Assembly: GCF_000153185.1 (NCBI RefSeq) | Contig: NZ_CH724149.1 | Coordinates: forward strand, 448,789 to 512,788 | DNA: 64,000 bases | DNA from: Reinekea blandensis MED297 | Lineage (GTDB): Bacteria > Pseudomonadota > Gammaproteobacteria > Pseudomonadales > Natronospirillaceae | Direction: 5' to 3' | Part shown: positions 1 to 9,366 of the stretch, piece by piece | How the letters are laid out: each line of letters starts with the position of its first letter | Numbering within the stretch: the stretch's first letter is position 1 | The notes under the pieces: generated by a model | Told to the model about the DNA's origin: nothing | The model's input: only the letters and a program-made list of their open reading frames with translations | The model's database searches: none | Position numbers and translations under genes: made by a program

Positions 1-2
1 TC

Positions 3-551
3 GCTGCGCAAGTAAATGAAAATTTCTCGGAAGTCGAAGCGGCCGTCGATGATAATCAGGTGCAAATCACCGCAATGCAGTTGGAAATCGAAGCGCTTGA
101 AGACGAAAACAAACAACTGCAAAAAGAAATCGACGAACTGCGTAACGCGCAGCCCTCAACTGTCGCCATGCCGATTTTTCCGCGCAGTTTTGGTCCGGGT
201 ACTAACTACATAGACGATTATGATATGGATGGCAATAAAGGTGTATTTACCATCGAGTTTAACGTCGTTGTCGATCCGGACACCTTTGTCGCAGGCACCA
301 ATGTTCTGGTGAGCGGTGCCGGCGGAGTTGGCAGCGGAACCATCGAATGGACCGATAATAATTCGACCTTAACGTTTCGGACAACCGAAGACTTTGCCAC
401 CATCAGTCCCTGCTTTTCAGGTGGCCTGACACTCACCATTCTTGGCAGCGGGGAACTTGTGCCGCAAGACATGCATGGTAAAGCCATTGATGGCGACAAA
501 GATGGGTTGCCGGGTGGCGATTTTAGCAATACCTATGATCTGATTTGCTAA
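3..551 (+). CDS. C-terminal part of Ig-like (SbsA/Big_5-type) surface protein, 5' end outside window
   Basis: The frame is open from base 3 and has no start in the window, so this is the C-terminal 182 residues of a longer protein. A charged heptad-like stretch rich in E, K, L and Q (about residues 8-48) looks like a coiled coil. A beta-rich domain follows and ends with an acidic segment (AIDGDKDGLPGGDF) of the calcium-binding kind seen at the end of SbsA-type bacterial Ig-like domains. Family knowledge places such domains in secreted or surface proteins; the substrate or partner is unknown. A Shine-Dalgarno-bearing small lipoprotein gene follows 12 bp downstream, so the two may be co-transcribed. 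Confidence 0.6.
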   Translation, partial: AAQVNENFSEVEAAVDDNQVQITAMQLEIEALEDENKQLQKEIDELRNAQPSTVAMPIFPRSFGPGTNYIDDYDMDGNKGVFTIEFNVVVDPDTFVAGTNVLVSGAGGVGSGTIEWTDNNSTLTFRTTEDFATISPCFSGGLTLTILGSGELVPQDMHGKAIDGDKDGLPGGDFSNTYDLIC

Positions 552-563
552 GTCGGAGGCACA

Positions 564-704
564 ATGAAACGACGATTTAGTAATATCTCAGTTATGCTGT
601 TGATGTTTCTGGCACTCGGTTTCATCGCCGGATGCAATGAACAAGGTAACCAGCCGGAAAGCACTTGGGGCACCATGGTCTGGGACGAGAGTGAATGGCA
701 GTGA
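564..704 (+). CDS. small lipoprotein, 46 aa
   Basis: ATG at 564 lies 5 bases after a CGGAGG ribosome binding site. The product has two arginines after Met, a hydrophobic stretch and a lipobox-like FIAGC, so it should be lipidated on that cysteine and leave a mature peptide of only about 20 residues that is acidic and tryptophan-rich (STWGTMVWDESEWQ). It sits directly behind the Ig-like protein, on the same strand. Function unknown; it may be a small envelope factor such as an entericidin-like or accessory lipoprotein, but no family is recognisable. Confidence 0.6.
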   Translation: MKRRFSNISVMLLMFLALGFIAGCNEQGNQPESTWGTMVWDESEWQ

Positions 705-758
705 TCGAGTCACTGCCTCTCGTTTGTGCTGTATGCGCTGGTTGAGCATGCCTCCCGG

Positions 759-1688
759 TTATTCAGCCGGTTGGCGAAAGGTCATCATCTCAGCCAGTTC
801 TGTCCGCATTCGCGGAATGGCAAAGTCCAGAAAACAAAGCAGTTTCAACGGCATTCGACCGCGTGCTACGTGCATCATGTGGATCGGGACCGGCTCGCGT
901 TCATACTCGTTTAAAACACTCACCAGCGATCCAACTTTCAATGCCGGGAAGGCCTGATAATACAGAACCCGGGCAAAACCAATCTGAGCGACCGCGGCAT
1001 CGACCACGGCTTGCCCGCTATTCACTCTGAACCTCGGCGAGATCGGTACCTCAAACATCTGGCCGGTATCAGGGGCGCAAAATTGCCAGACCGGGAACGG
1101 TAAACGCGTGTCAAGCGTGACACAGGGTTGGTGTGACAGGTCGCTCGGATGATTCACTGGGCCCGTTTCTGCCAGCAGTTCCGGGCTGACGCACGTGATG
1201 AAGGGCATGGTGCCCACCTGAGTGGCGACCAGGTTGCTGTCCGGTAAGTGGCCGACTCTCAAGGCCATATCAATGTGCTCATCAATCAGGTCGACGTTCT
1301 GATCAGACAAATGCAGCTGAATCTGTATATCCGGGTACATCGCCAGAAACTCCGTCACCAGAGGCTGAAGATAGCGGCGGCCAAAGAGCAGAGGGGCGGT
1401 CAATACCAGATGGCCTTTTGGAGCCAGATACTCACCCTGAGCCTCGTGTTCGGCGCAGTCAACCAACTCCAGAATGGTCCGGGCTTTATCCAGATACTGG
1501 CTGCCGGCATCGGTCAGCGTGAGTTTGCGGGTTGTCCGGGTTAACAGGCGCGTTCCCAGCAGTTTTTCCAGGTCGGATATTTTCCGGCTGACAGTCGCCA
1601 GTGGCACGTTCATCGCTTTGCTGGCGGACGAAAAGCTCCCACGATCAATGACGTTGACCAGGGTCCGCATGGCCTCGAGTCGGTCCAT
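759..1688 (-). CDS. LysR-family transcriptional regulator
   Basis: The 309-residue product has the usual LysR length. The N-terminal winged helix-turn-helix spans about residues 1-60 (MDRLEAMRTLVNVIDRGSFS, then ATVSRKISDLEKLLGTRLL). An effector-binding domain of the periplasmic-binding-protein fold covers about 90-300. It is divergent from the AhpD-like/PNPOx-like pair starting at 1811, the classic arrangement for a LysR regulator controlling its neighbour and itself. The 122-bp spacer holds a TTTTCCGGAAA-like dyad near 1698-1710 that could be part of an operator. Effector unknown; the neighbours suggest redox or electrophile stress (inference). Confidence 0.9.
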   Translation of the reverse strand: MDRLEAMRTLVNVIDRGSFSSASKAMNVPLATVSRKISDLEKLLGTRLLTRTTRKLTLTDAGSQYLDKARTILELVDCAEHEAQGEYLAPKGHLVLTAPLLFGRRYLQPLVTEFLAMYPDIQIQLHLSDQNVDLIDEHIDMALRVGHLPDSNLVATQVGTMPFITCVSPELLAETGPVNHPSDLSHQPCVTLDTRLPFPVWQFCAPDTGQMFEVPISPRFRVNSGQAVVDAAVAQIGFARVLYYQAFPALKVGSLVSVLNEYEREPVPIHMMHVARGRMPLKLLCFLDFAIPRMRTELAEMMTFRQPAE

Positions 1689-1810
1689 TATTCTTCCATT
1701 TTCCGGAAATATGTTTCTCGAATATAGGGGATTATCCTGAAATATGAAAGTGGCTAGGATGCGCCCAGCAATCGAGCAGAGTCGATTGTACTCACTTAAA
1801 GGAGACGACT

Positions 1811-2356
1811 ATGTCACGTATCACTATCCCTGAACTGAATGCCTTGCCGGAAGCTTCTCAACCGATTCTGGAACGTGTTCAAAAGCAATTAGGTTCCCTG
1901 CCGAACCTGTTTCGACTCATTGGCGTCAGCAGCAAAGCTCTGACGGCCTACACCAACTTCAACAGTTCAATCTCGTTGGCTCTCGACGCCAAAACCCGGG
2001 AGCGTATCGCGTTGGCGGTTGCTCAGGTGAACGGCTGTGGCTATTGCCTGTCGGCCCATACCTATTTGGGTTTGAACCTGGTGAAGCTCAGCCCGGAAGA
2101 GATCGCGCTGAACCGTAAAGGCCAGTCTAATGACGCCGTTGCCCAAGCGGCGGTGAGCTTTGCAGCCAAGGTTGCTAAGGCGCGCGGTCATGTGTCCGCA
2201 GCGGATCTTGCGGATGTGCGTGCGGCGGGTTACAGCGACGCTCAGATTGTCGAGATTGTTGCATTGGTTGCTGAAAGCACCTTCACCAACTACCTGAACG
2301 AAGTAGCGCAGACGGAGATAGATTTTCCGGTCGTAGACGCGGAACAGGCCGCCTAA
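1811..2356 (+). CDS. AhpD-like / carboxymuconolactone decarboxylase family peroxidase-related protein
   Basis: The 181-residue product carries the AhpD core motif E-x(11)-C-x-x-C-x-x-x-H: E64, C76, C79 and H83 in NGCGYCLSAH. In AhpD relatives these residues form a redox-active dithiol with a proton relay, used in peroxide or alkylhydroperoxide reduction. The length matches the uncharacterised peroxidase-related branch. A good AAAGGAG site precedes the ATG. It probably forms an operon with the PNPOx-like gene 24 bp downstream and is controlled by the divergent LysR gene. Physiological reductant and substrate cannot be read from the sequence. Confidence 0.85.
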   Translation: MSRITIPELNALPEASQPILERVQKQLGSLPNLFRLIGVSSKALTAYTNFNSSISLALDAKTRERIALAVAQVNGCGYCLSAHTYLGLNLVKLSPEEIALNRKGQSNDAVAQAAVSFAAKVAKARGHVSAADLADVRAAGYSDAQIVEIVALVAESTFTNYLNEVAQTEIDFPVVDAEQAA

Positions 2357-2380
2357 GCCAACCAAGTCACGGAGTTAGTT

Positions 2381-2956
2381 ATGGCCGGAACGTTTTTGAA
2401 CATTGCCAGCACACCTGCGGTCATCCGTCGGCAGCAGCAGGACGGCTCAGCCGGGTTGTGGGCAAAGGCAGGTGCCGATGAGCGCGGGGACGCTTTGACC
2501 CCGAGAGAAACCGCGTTTATTGCAACCCGTGACAGCTTTTATCTGTCGACGGTGTCGGAAACAGACTGGCCTTATGTGCAACACCGTGGTGGCCCGAAGG
2601 GCTTCCTCCGAGTGCTCGACAATCACACACTGGCGTTTGCCGATTACCGAGGCAATCGTCAGTTCATCAGTACCGGTAATCTGGACGGTAATGATCGCAG
2701 TTGCTTGTTCCTGATGGATTACACCCGTCGAATGCGATTGAAGCTGTTTGCCCGCATTGAGATTGTTGAAGCATCGCAATGGCAGTCTCTGGTCTCGACA
2801 CTGGTTGGCGCGTCCGAACGCGGTAAGGTGAGTCGGGTGTTCCTTGTGCATGTTGTCGCGTACGACTGGAACTGTCCGCGACATATCACGCCGCGCTACA
2901 GCCTGGAAGAGATTGAACAGCTGGGCTTGAACGGCTCGAAAGCTAAAAAGAAATGA
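2381..2956 (+). CDS. pyridoxamine 5'-phosphate oxidase-like flavin-binding protein
   Basis: The 191-residue product shows the PNPOx-like split-barrel pattern: F-I-A-T-R-D-S-F-Y-L-S-T-V near residues 44-56, then WPYVQHRGGPKGFLRVLD, then DYRGNRQFISTGNL. These strands usually hold FMN in this superfamily. A lysine-rich tail (GSKAKKK) ends the protein. It follows the AhpD-like gene by 24 bp and is most likely co-transcribed, giving a two-gene redox unit next to a LysR regulator. True PNP oxidase activity is unlikely because this subgroup lacks the full pyridoxal-phosphate site; a flavin reductase role is inference. Confidence 0.8.
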   Translation: MAGTFLNIASTPAVIRRQQQDGSAGLWAKAGADERGDALTPRETAFIATRDSFYLSTVSETDWPYVQHRGGPKGFLRVLDNHTLAFADYRGNRQFISTGNLDGNDRSCLFLMDYTRRMRLKLFARIEIVEASQWQSLVSTLVGASERGKVSRVFLVHVVAYDWNCPRHITPRYSLEEIEQLGLNGSKAKKK

Positions 2957-3042
2957 TGATCAACAGCAGACCCGAGTGAACATTACTCAGGCGTTAGTGC
3001 CTGGTGAGTCACTGAGTCTGCAAATCTGAGAGGAGGTTGCTT

Positions 3043-4107
3043 ATGACCTTGTCCGAACTGAACATGAAAGCGGAAGCGTTGTTCCGGCATCCGGTGCCGG
3101 TATCGACTGTAAAAATGGATGCGCCCATGTATACACCAGAACAGGCACGCTTTGATCGCGTTGTGAAACTGACCAGTCAGGTGCTGAAGGTTCCGGTCGT
3201 TAACCTGTCCTTGGTGGATAATGACCATCTTTGGTTAAAACATACCGTCGGTATGCAGCCGTCGGTGGTCAGCCGAGCGGGCAGCTGCTGTGGGTATGTG
3301 GCGCAACAGGATGGGTATCTTGAAATCCCCGATCTGCGTGTCAGCCGCCATCGGTTCAACTCAGTTTTTGGTGCCAATGGCAATGAAATGCGATTTTATG
3401 CCGGCTATCCGGTGCATGATGCGCGTGGCCGAACCATCGGCTCATTCTGCATTATGGACGACACTCCCAGAGTGCTTTCTGCCCAGGAGCGTGAGTGGAT
3501 GTTTGACCTGAAAGAGATCGCCGAGGGGCAGCTGCACAGCGTGGAATTGAGTCAGCTTAAACACGATATGGAACATGCCCTGGTGGAATCGAAACGCGAC
3601 GGTGTCACCGATGCACTCACCGGTGTCTGGAATCGCAAAGGCATTCTTCACATTCTGGAGCAGAAACTGAATGTGTCTGAGCGTACAGGCGAGACGTTAG
3701 GGGTCGTTTATGCCGACATTGATCACTTTAAACGCATTAATGATACCTACGGTCATGCCATCGGGGATGAGGTGCTGGTACAGGTCGCGGATCGCATCCG
3801 ACTGATGTTGCGCAACTACGATGCCCTGGGTCGAATCGGCGGTGAAGAGTTTCTGGTGTTGGTATTGGATCCGGCACCGAATGCGGCGCAACGTATTGCT
3901 GAACGTATCCGGCAAGCCATTGAGCAGCGGCCGGTGGCAACCCGAGCAGGTGATCTGATGGTGTCTATGAGTCTTGGTGTTGCGGTTAGACACGACGAGC
4001 AACAACAGGCCACGTCAACGGCATTAATGGCTGAGGCGGATCGTTGTTTATACCAAGCAAAAAATGCCGGGCGCAACTGTGTCCATGGACCTGAACTCAG
4101 TGCTTAG
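3043..4107 (+). CDS. GAF-GGDEF diguanylate cyclase
   Basis: The start is the ATG at 3043, six bases after AGGAGG, rather than the TTG at 3037. The soluble 354-residue product has an N-terminal GAF domain (about 25-165, with the GAF-typical CGYV and FYAGYPV segments), a short helix and a GGDEF domain (about 180-350). The active-site motif is GGEEF (266-270), preceded at the standard five-residue distance by RNYD, an RxxD inhibitory site. It should make c-di-GMP from two GTP under control of a ligand or redox signal sensed by the GAF domain, with product inhibition. It is transcribed alone. Confidence 0.92.
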   Translation: MTLSELNMKAEALFRHPVPVSTVKMDAPMYTPEQARFDRVVKLTSQVLKVPVVNLSLVDNDHLWLKHTVGMQPSVVSRAGSCCGYVAQQDGYLEIPDLRVSRHRFNSVFGANGNEMRFYAGYPVHDARGRTIGSFCIMDDTPRVLSAQEREWMFDLKEIAEGQLHSVELSQLKHDMEHALVESKRDGVTDALTGVWNRKGILHILEQKLNVSERTGETLGVVYADIDHFKRINDTYGHAIGDEVLVQVADRIRLMLRNYDALGRIGGEEFLVLVLDPAPNAAQRIAERIRQAIEQRPVATRAGDLMVSMSLGVAVRHDEQQQATSTALMAEADRCLYQAKNAGRNCVHGPELSA

Positions 4108-4201
4108 ACGGTGATCGCTGACCGTTTATTTACCACCGAGGTCATATTTGTTGCACATTTCTGGCAACAATGGGCGGGACATTCTTTGCTTTGAGTTTTG
4201 T

Positions 4202-4732
4202 ATGACCGCTGTTACTTCCTCTCGCTTATCCCGACTGACGATTGGCTTGCATTGGTTTATCGCGATCGGTTTCATGGCTTTGCTCGTCTCAGGTTTGATT
4301 ATGGAAAACATGGACCGGGGGCCGGCGCAGTTTCAACTGATGAACGCTCATAAATCCTTGGGTTCATTGTTTTTTCTGGTGGCCGCATTCCGTGTTGGTT
4401 ACCGAATGTTGACAGGGTTTCCGACAGAACTGTCCAATAAGCCTCGATGGCAAGCATCAATGGCGCACGGTGTACATTGGGTTTTGCTTGCCGCGACGGT
4501 TCTAGTGCCACTCTCGGGCATCGCTATGACGCTGGGCAATGGCTTTGGTTATGAGGTGTTCGGAATGACTCTGGTAGAGCGCGGTGAGCCGATTGTTTGG
4601 CTGCGTGATATGGGTCGGGCTGTTCACGGAGCCGCACCGAAAGTCATGATCGCTGTTATTGTTTTGCACACTGTTGCCGCCATTCGACAACAATTCGTCG
4701 ACGGTTCATTGTCTCGTATGCTGGGTCGTTAG
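4202..4732 (+). CDS. cytochrome b561
   Basis: ATG at 4202 fits family length (176 aa) better than an upstream TTG. Four membrane spans are visible (about 12-35, 48-68, 82-105, 140-162). Histidines at the expected places for two b hemes include LTIGLHWF (H17), NAHKSLG, HGVHWVLL and VLHTVAA. Cytochromes b561 of this type pass electrons across the inner membrane, often from ubiquinol, and several protect against superoxide. No strong ribosome binding site is visible and the gene stands alone between a cyclase and a lipoprotein. Confidence 0.9.
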   Translation: MTAVTSSRLSRLTIGLHWFIAIGFMALLVSGLIMENMDRGPAQFQLMNAHKSLGSLFFLVAAFRVGYRMLTGFPTELSNKPRWQASMAHGVHWVLLAATVLVPLSGIAMTLGNGFGYEVFGMTLVERGEPIVWLRDMGRAVHGAAPKVMIAVIVLHTVAAIRQQFVDGSLSRMLGR

Positions 4733-4841
4733 TGTTTTTAGATTTTCACCCGAATGGGTGAAGATTGGGATTCATAACCTGCTCATACTGGCCACTCTGT
4801 TTTACAGCGCGCTTGCTGTGTCATCACAATGGAGTGTCTAT

Positions 4842-6083
4842 ATGAATAAGCGAATCCTACTGACCTTACCACTGGCGGCAACCCTGGCTTTGGTTGGATG
4901 TAACCCCTCTTCTAACGACGATGCCGGTTCGACGGGAAACACGGGCGAAACCGGCGAAACGGGTGGTGGTGAAACCAACCCGGGTGGTGGTTCAACGACC
5001 CCGGAACCCTTGACGGTTTATACTGATGAAAAATGGAATGCCAACACCGATACCTTTGAAGACCTAACGTTTTTTAAAGGCGGCATCGACCTGTTTGCCG
5101 TGAAACGAACAGCGAAGCTCGGGGCTGATGAGTATAAAACGCTGGCGGGTTCAGAGGTGTCTAAAGGGCTGGTCACTCACCGCGAGGTTTTGTTTGATCA
5201 GACGTCGTCACATCACGTGCGCACCGCCGGTTTTAAGTTCCAGCACTCGGCAGCCAATAACTCAGAAAACGATATTTTGGTCGTGACCTGTACGCCCGGC
5301 GTGTGGATGTATACCGGGGCTCCGGGGACCGGTCCAATTCTGATTCCGGCAACGCTGACGTTTTCGCTAAAGAGTAACCCCAGCGAAACTCAAGAGTTAA
5401 GCCTGACGTTGAACGGTGAACCGACAGCGTATAAGCATTTGGTGTCCTGCGATGCGATGGATGTCTATGATGGCGCAGGCTCGCCGGATGAAGTGGTGGT
5501 GTTCATTGGTGGTAAACAGGCGTACGTGAATAGCTCAGGCAGTATCATCCGACGATCCGCGATGACGCGTCTTTCCATGGATTTTGACCGAGACGGTGAA
5601 ATGGAAGACAACGATCCAGCCGTTGGACCTATGATTGGAGGTATCGGTGGTGCGACACTGTACAGCTCTGGTTTCGATGACATTCGTGCGTTGTCGGCCG
5701 TATCGGGCACTCAAGTGATCGCTTTCCATCGTTCTGGTGTGAACAACAAACTGTATGAGTACGATATGTCGTCCCCGTCGCCGCTGCGTACATTGGTCAC
5801 TTCGGGAACGAATGCCTTTACCGGACAGACCGATGACATGACCGTCAGCGACATGGAGGCCCACGTCGCCTTCGGCAACATTCCGCGAGTGAGTCTGGTC
5901 AGTCATGACTACACCGGAGTCGTGACCGTCGACTATGACAGTGTCAGCCCGTCGTTTGTGAAAAGCACAAACACCGATGCGCAGAACTGCGTGGATGTGA
6001 TCACGTCCGATAGCCAGCCGAATGCGCGATTGTGGTGCCACAACAGCACAGACGAAGGTAAACTGTTGCAGTTCACCTATTAA
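4842..6083 (+). CDS. large hypothetical lipoprotein
   Basis: ATG at 4842 follows a GGAGTG site and gives a clear lipoprotein signal (MNKRILLTLPLAATLALVGC), so earlier in-frame starts are not used. After the cysteine comes a low-complexity linker rich in G, T, N and E (about residues 22-55), then about 360 residues of beta-rich sequence with no motif I recognise. The acidic stretch DFDRDGEMEDNDPA resembles a calcium-binding loop. The linker and the lipid anchor suggest a domain held away from the outer membrane. Possibly a beta-propeller; function unknown. Confidence 0.75.
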   Translation: MNKRILLTLPLAATLALVGCNPSSNDDAGSTGNTGETGETGGGETNPGGGSTTPEPLTVYTDEKWNANTDTFEDLTFFKGGIDLFAVKRTAKLGADEYKTLAGSEVSKGLVTHREVLFDQTSSHHVRTAGFKFQHSAANNSENDILVVTCTPGVWMYTGAPGTGPILIPATLTFSLKSNPSETQELSLTLNGEPTAYKHLVSCDAMDVYDGAGSPDEVVVFIGGKQAYVNSSGSIIRRSAMTRLSMDFDRDGEMEDNDPAVGPMIGGIGGATLYSSGFDDIRALSAVSGTQVIAFHRSGVNNKLYEYDMSSPSPLRTLVTSGTNAFTGQTDDMTVSDMEAHVAFGNIPRVSLVSHDYTGVVTVDYDSVSPSFVKSTNTDAQNCVDVITSDSQPNARLWCHNSTDEGKLLQFTY

Positions 6084-6111
6084 TCCATTGACGTAAGCCA
6101 CAGGTCCGACC

Positions 6112-7851
6112 ATGACACTGATTGAACTTGACCGTGAGTCGCCCCACGCCCGAAACATTCAATGGGAGCGGCAATCGCTGTTTGTCGATGAAGTTCAACC
6201 GCGCATGGTCGCCAGCGGCCTGGGTGCGGCATTGCTGGCACTTTTGATGATGAGCAATCTCAGTATTGCCATTCTGCTGACCTGGTTGGTGATCTGCTTG
6301 TCGGTCAGTGTCGGTTCTTATTTCCTGCTGACCCGACAACGCCAGGTGTTAGGTCGGGACTACCAACAGGACCGATCGTACCGCTTAGGCTACTGGCATC
6401 GTATTAACCTGCTGATCGCGCTCACCTGGGGGGCCTTGTGGAGCGTGCTGCCCTGGTTTTTCTTGGACGGCGCCAGTCAATCGCAGATTTTTACGTTGCT
6501 CCTGTTTGTCATGGTCATGTCATCGATGCCGTCTGTAACCATGGGAACTTACCCGGACATTTATCTGCTGTTTATCGTCCCCGTGTTCAGCAGTCTTTTT
6601 ATTCTCTTATGGCCGACCTCCACACCTTTGTTATTGATCGTGGTCGCCCTGTCGGGTGTCTCACTCGCGGTATTCAGTCTGATGACGCATAAAAGTCAAA
6701 TGAACTCAATTCGCCTTCGTTTGGAGCATCAACTCGCACAGCAGCAGGCACACGAAGCGGATCAGGCCAAAAGCCGATTTCTGGCGGCGGCCAGTCACGA
6801 TCTTCGGCAACCGTTGCAGGCCGCCAATCTTTATCTGCAAACTCTGTCATCGCGTGCTGAATCGCAAGATGAATTGCTGCTTAAAGCCAAGCACAGTGTT
6901 GAATCGGCCAACGAACTGTTAACCAAGTTATTGGATATGTCGCTGCTCGATGCCAACGTCGTGACGGTGTCGATCCAACCCTGTCAGCTGCAATCTATGT
7001 TGGACGCCATTGAATCTGAGTTCGCTGAGCAAGCTATGAGTAAGGGTCTGAAATTGCGTATTGCGCCGATGCCGGTGGAAGTCAGCACTGACCCGGTATT
7101 ACTGATGCAGATCCTTCGCAACCTGATAGGTAACGCCGTTAAGTATACCCGTGCCGGTTCGGTAGACGTCAGTGTTGAGCTTCGTGAAACTCAGGCAACG
7201 CTGCGCATAGAAGATACCGGTCCGGGCATACCGGCAGATGAGCAGAGTCATGTCTTTAAAGAGTTTTACCGGGCTGCACATGGGCAATCTTCTGAGCCTG
7301 GTATGGGGTTGGGCCTGTCGATCGTCAAGCGTCTGTGCGATCAACTGAATGTGCCATTGACTCTGGTGTCTGAACCGGGACACGGGACTACCTTCAGTTT
7401 GACATTGCCGGTCTCACGGCAGACGTCGGGTGTTGCGGGCACTGAGCGTCGCTCACCGAGTTTACCTGAATCGTTTGTTGCCATTGTCGTCGATGACAAC
7501 CCGGATGTTCTCGAAGCACTGTCTATGATGCTGGTGGAATGGAACGGGGATGTCTGGACGGCGGCCTCGTTTGCCGAACTGCAAGCCCTGCTGCAGACAC
7601 TGCCGTCAGCGCCGGATGTCTTACTGACCGATGACATGCTCGATGATGAGCATCGTTCAGAGGACTGTATTGCCGAAGTGCAACAGCGGTATCCGAACAC
7701 GCCTTGCGCGGTGATCACCGGGAACACGTCGCTACGCGGCATTCAGCGGCTGAGTCATACACAATGGCCGGTTCTGCATAAGCCGGTTGACAGTGCCTTG
7801 CTGAAAGAAACGCTGGCAAACCTGATTAACAGCCGTCAGTCCAGTCAGTGA
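6112..7851 (+). CDS. hybrid sensor histidine kinase with C-terminal receiver
   Basis: The 579-residue product has about five or six N-terminal membrane spans (about 35-185) with no large periplasmic loop, so it probably senses within the membrane. The HisKA H-box is AAASHDLRQPLQ with H229 as phosphoacceptor. The HATPase part has RNLIGNAVKYT, DTGPGIP and GMGLGLSIVKRL. A receiver domain follows (about 455-575) with VVDDNPDV, LLTDDML and HKPVD. It converges on a LuxR-type response regulator gene at 7887, the likely partner. Similar hybrid kinases in pseudomonads control quinoprotein and alcohol metabolism, but the signal here is unknown. Confidence 0.9.
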   Translation: MTLIELDRESPHARNIQWERQSLFVDEVQPRMVASGLGAALLALLMMSNLSIAILLTWLVICLSVSVGSYFLLTRQRQVLGRDYQQDRSYRLGYWHRINLLIALTWGALWSVLPWFFLDGASQSQIFTLLLFVMVMSSMPSVTMGTYPDIYLLFIVPVFSSLFILLWPTSTPLLLIVVALSGVSLAVFSLMTHKSQMNSIRLRLEHQLAQQQAHEADQAKSRFLAAASHDLRQPLQAANLYLQTLSSRAESQDELLLKAKHSVESANELLTKLLDMSLLDANVVTVSIQPCQLQSMLDAIESEFAEQAMSKGLKLRIAPMPVEVSTDPVLLMQILRNLIGNAVKYTRAGSVDVSVELRETQATLRIEDTGPGIPADEQSHVFKEFYRAAHGQSSEPGMGLGLSIVKRLCDQLNVPLTLVSEPGHGTTFSLTLPVSRQTSGVAGTERRSPSLPESFVAIVVDDNPDVLEALSMMLVEWNGDVWTAASFAELQALLQTLPSAPDVLLTDDMLDDEHRSEDCIAEVQQRYPNTPCAVITGNTSLRGIQRLSHTQWPVLHKPVDSALLKETLANLINSRQSSQ

Positions 7852-7886
7852 CACAAACTGACTGCTTGGCTGACTTTGTATGTCAG

Positions 7887-8522
7887 TCAGATCAGGCCCA
7901 GTTCCGCCGCTCGATTCAAGCATTCCGTACGGTTGGAGACCCCGAGCTTGCCATACATGAGTCGTGTATGCGTCTTGATGGTGTTGGGGCTCAGGTTCAG
8001 CGCCTGAGCAATCTCCGAGGTACTTAACCCGGTTTGCATCTGTTGCAGAATGGCGTGTTGCCGGCCTGTCAGATCGATGTTCTCTTCTCGTCGCTCGGCC
8101 AGTTCTCGGGTCAGTGTGTCGGTGGTGATCCAGCGACGTCCCTGTCGAATCTGTTGTACAAACGCCAGTATGTCGGCCGGGGATTGATCTTTGGTTATGA
8201 AGCCGCGGGCACCGAGTTGTTGGGCGTTAGTGACAGAGCTGGGTTGACGGTTGGCTGAACAGATCAGAACTACTGATTGCGGCCAACGCTTTAATATCTG
8301 ATCGAGCAGTGCCAGGCCGGGGGTATCAGGTAAATCCAGATCAATCAGAATGCACTGGTAGGTTTGTCCGTTCTTCAGCTGCGCTATGGCTTGCTGGGCA
8401 TTGGCGGCGACGTCGATTTCAAGTTGAGGTGCCAGATGACGCAGCGTCAGTGACATCGCATCGGCGAACATGGTGTGGTCGTCGATTAACAACCAACGCT
8501 CAGTGGATAACGTTTGATTCAT
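7887..8522 (-). CDS. NarL/LuxR-type response regulator
   Basis: The product starts MNQTLSTERWLLIDDH from ATG at 8522; an in-frame ATG at 8558 would add 12 residues and neither has a strong ribosome binding site. The receiver domain (about 10-125) has the acidic pair IDDH, phosphoacceptor in LIDLDLPDTPG and the conserved lysine in FITKDQS. The LuxR-type helix-turn-helix is at the C-terminus (about 150-211; TGLSTSEIAQALNLSPNTIKTHTRLMYGKLGV). It is convergent with the hybrid kinase ending at 7851, and their close pairing suggests one phosphorelay. Target genes are unknown. Confidence 0.9.
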   Translation of the reverse strand: MNQTLSTERWLLIDDHTMFADAMSLTLRHLAPQLEIDVAANAQQAIAQLKNGQTYQCILIDLDLPDTPGLALLDQILKRWPQSVVLICSANRQPSSVTNAQQLGARGFITKDQSPADILAFVQQIRQGRRWITTDTLTRELAERREENIDLTGRQHAILQQMQTGLSTSEIAQALNLSPNTIKTHTRLMYGKLGVSNRTECLNRAAELGLI

Positions 8523-8646
8523 AGCAGTCAGGCCCTGATACCGCGACAGGCAAAGCATAAAGTGGGTAGCACCGTTGATGTGAGCACTATAACGGGGGTT
8601 TGCCGGCCGTTCAATTTACACCCTTGAGGTAACGCGCACACGGAGC

Positions 8647-9363
8647 TTATGTCTTCGCGACGGCGACGGTCCACAGTCCAAAGCGTTGCAATCCCAACCG
8701 TTGCGATATTTTAAGGGAACTGAGGTTCGACAGTTGGGCGCGGTACTGTGGTACCAGTCCACGCCGAAGGGCATGAGCACTGAGTGCTTTGACCACGGCA
8801 GCGCCGACACCGCGACCGCGGCAATCCGGTGCGGTGATGACTCCTAGATCGGCAAACGGAGTTTGTTGCCAACGATAGTAGTCAGCAACGCTGCACAGCT
8901 CACCTTGATCGAAGTGCCCGAACACGGCTTCGTTATCGAGTTCGGGCTCCACTTCATCCCAGTCTTCAGCAGGCATCCGGGCATGAAACCGGTCGAAAAC
9001 ATTAGCATCGTCTTCGGTCAGCTGGCGGATGTTCGTCGGGTTCGGTGAACGTAGCAAGGCCTGTTCATCGGTGTCGGAAAAATAATGCATGGCATCGTCG
9101 TCATACCAGATTAAGTTCTGAGCTGACATGGCGGATTCGATATCGGGCAGGCATGACTCCGGGGTCAGCGACAACTGGTTAGCGCATGGGCGGGTCACCG
9201 CGACAAAGGTTTTATCGTCGTGGCGGACCAGCTTCAACAGGGAATGTCGGGACGGCAGTGTGTCTGCAATGTACAGATTAACGGTCTCATCATTCGCCGG
9301 CTGATCCGAAAACCCGAAAACTGACTGCCAGTATGAATAGGCGCGTTGATTGATGGTCGCCAT
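8647..9363 (-). CDS. GNAT-family N-acetyltransferase
   Basis: The 238-residue product has a non-conserved N-terminal half and a GNAT domain in the C-terminal half (about 115-235). The acetyl-CoA binding motif A is visible as LGVITAPDCRGRGVGAAVV, with the R-G-x-G-x-A signature. The N-terminal half resembles a degenerate second GNAT fold, as in tandem GNATs. The acceptor substrate cannot be predicted. A second GNAT gene lies upstream on the same strand with only 3 bp between them, so the two are probably one transcript. Confidence 0.82.
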   Translation of the reverse strand: MATINQRAYSYWQSVFGFSDQPANDETVNLYIADTLPSRHSLLKLVRHDDKTFVAVTRPCANQLSLTPESCLPDIESAMSAQNLIWYDDDAMHYFSDTDEQALLRSPNPTNIRQLTEDDANVFDRFHARMPAEDWDEVEPELDNEAVFGHFDQGELCSVADYYRWQQTPFADLGVITAPDCRGRGVGAAVVKALSAHALRRGLVPQYRAQLSNLSSLKISQRLGLQRFGLWTVAVAKT

Positions 9364-9366
9364 GCA

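Noticed and set aside
5535-6158. 207-codon minus-strand frame over the large lipoprotein
   Set aside because: No ribosome binding site or protein-like features; the plus-strand lipoprotein has a clear signal peptide and start.
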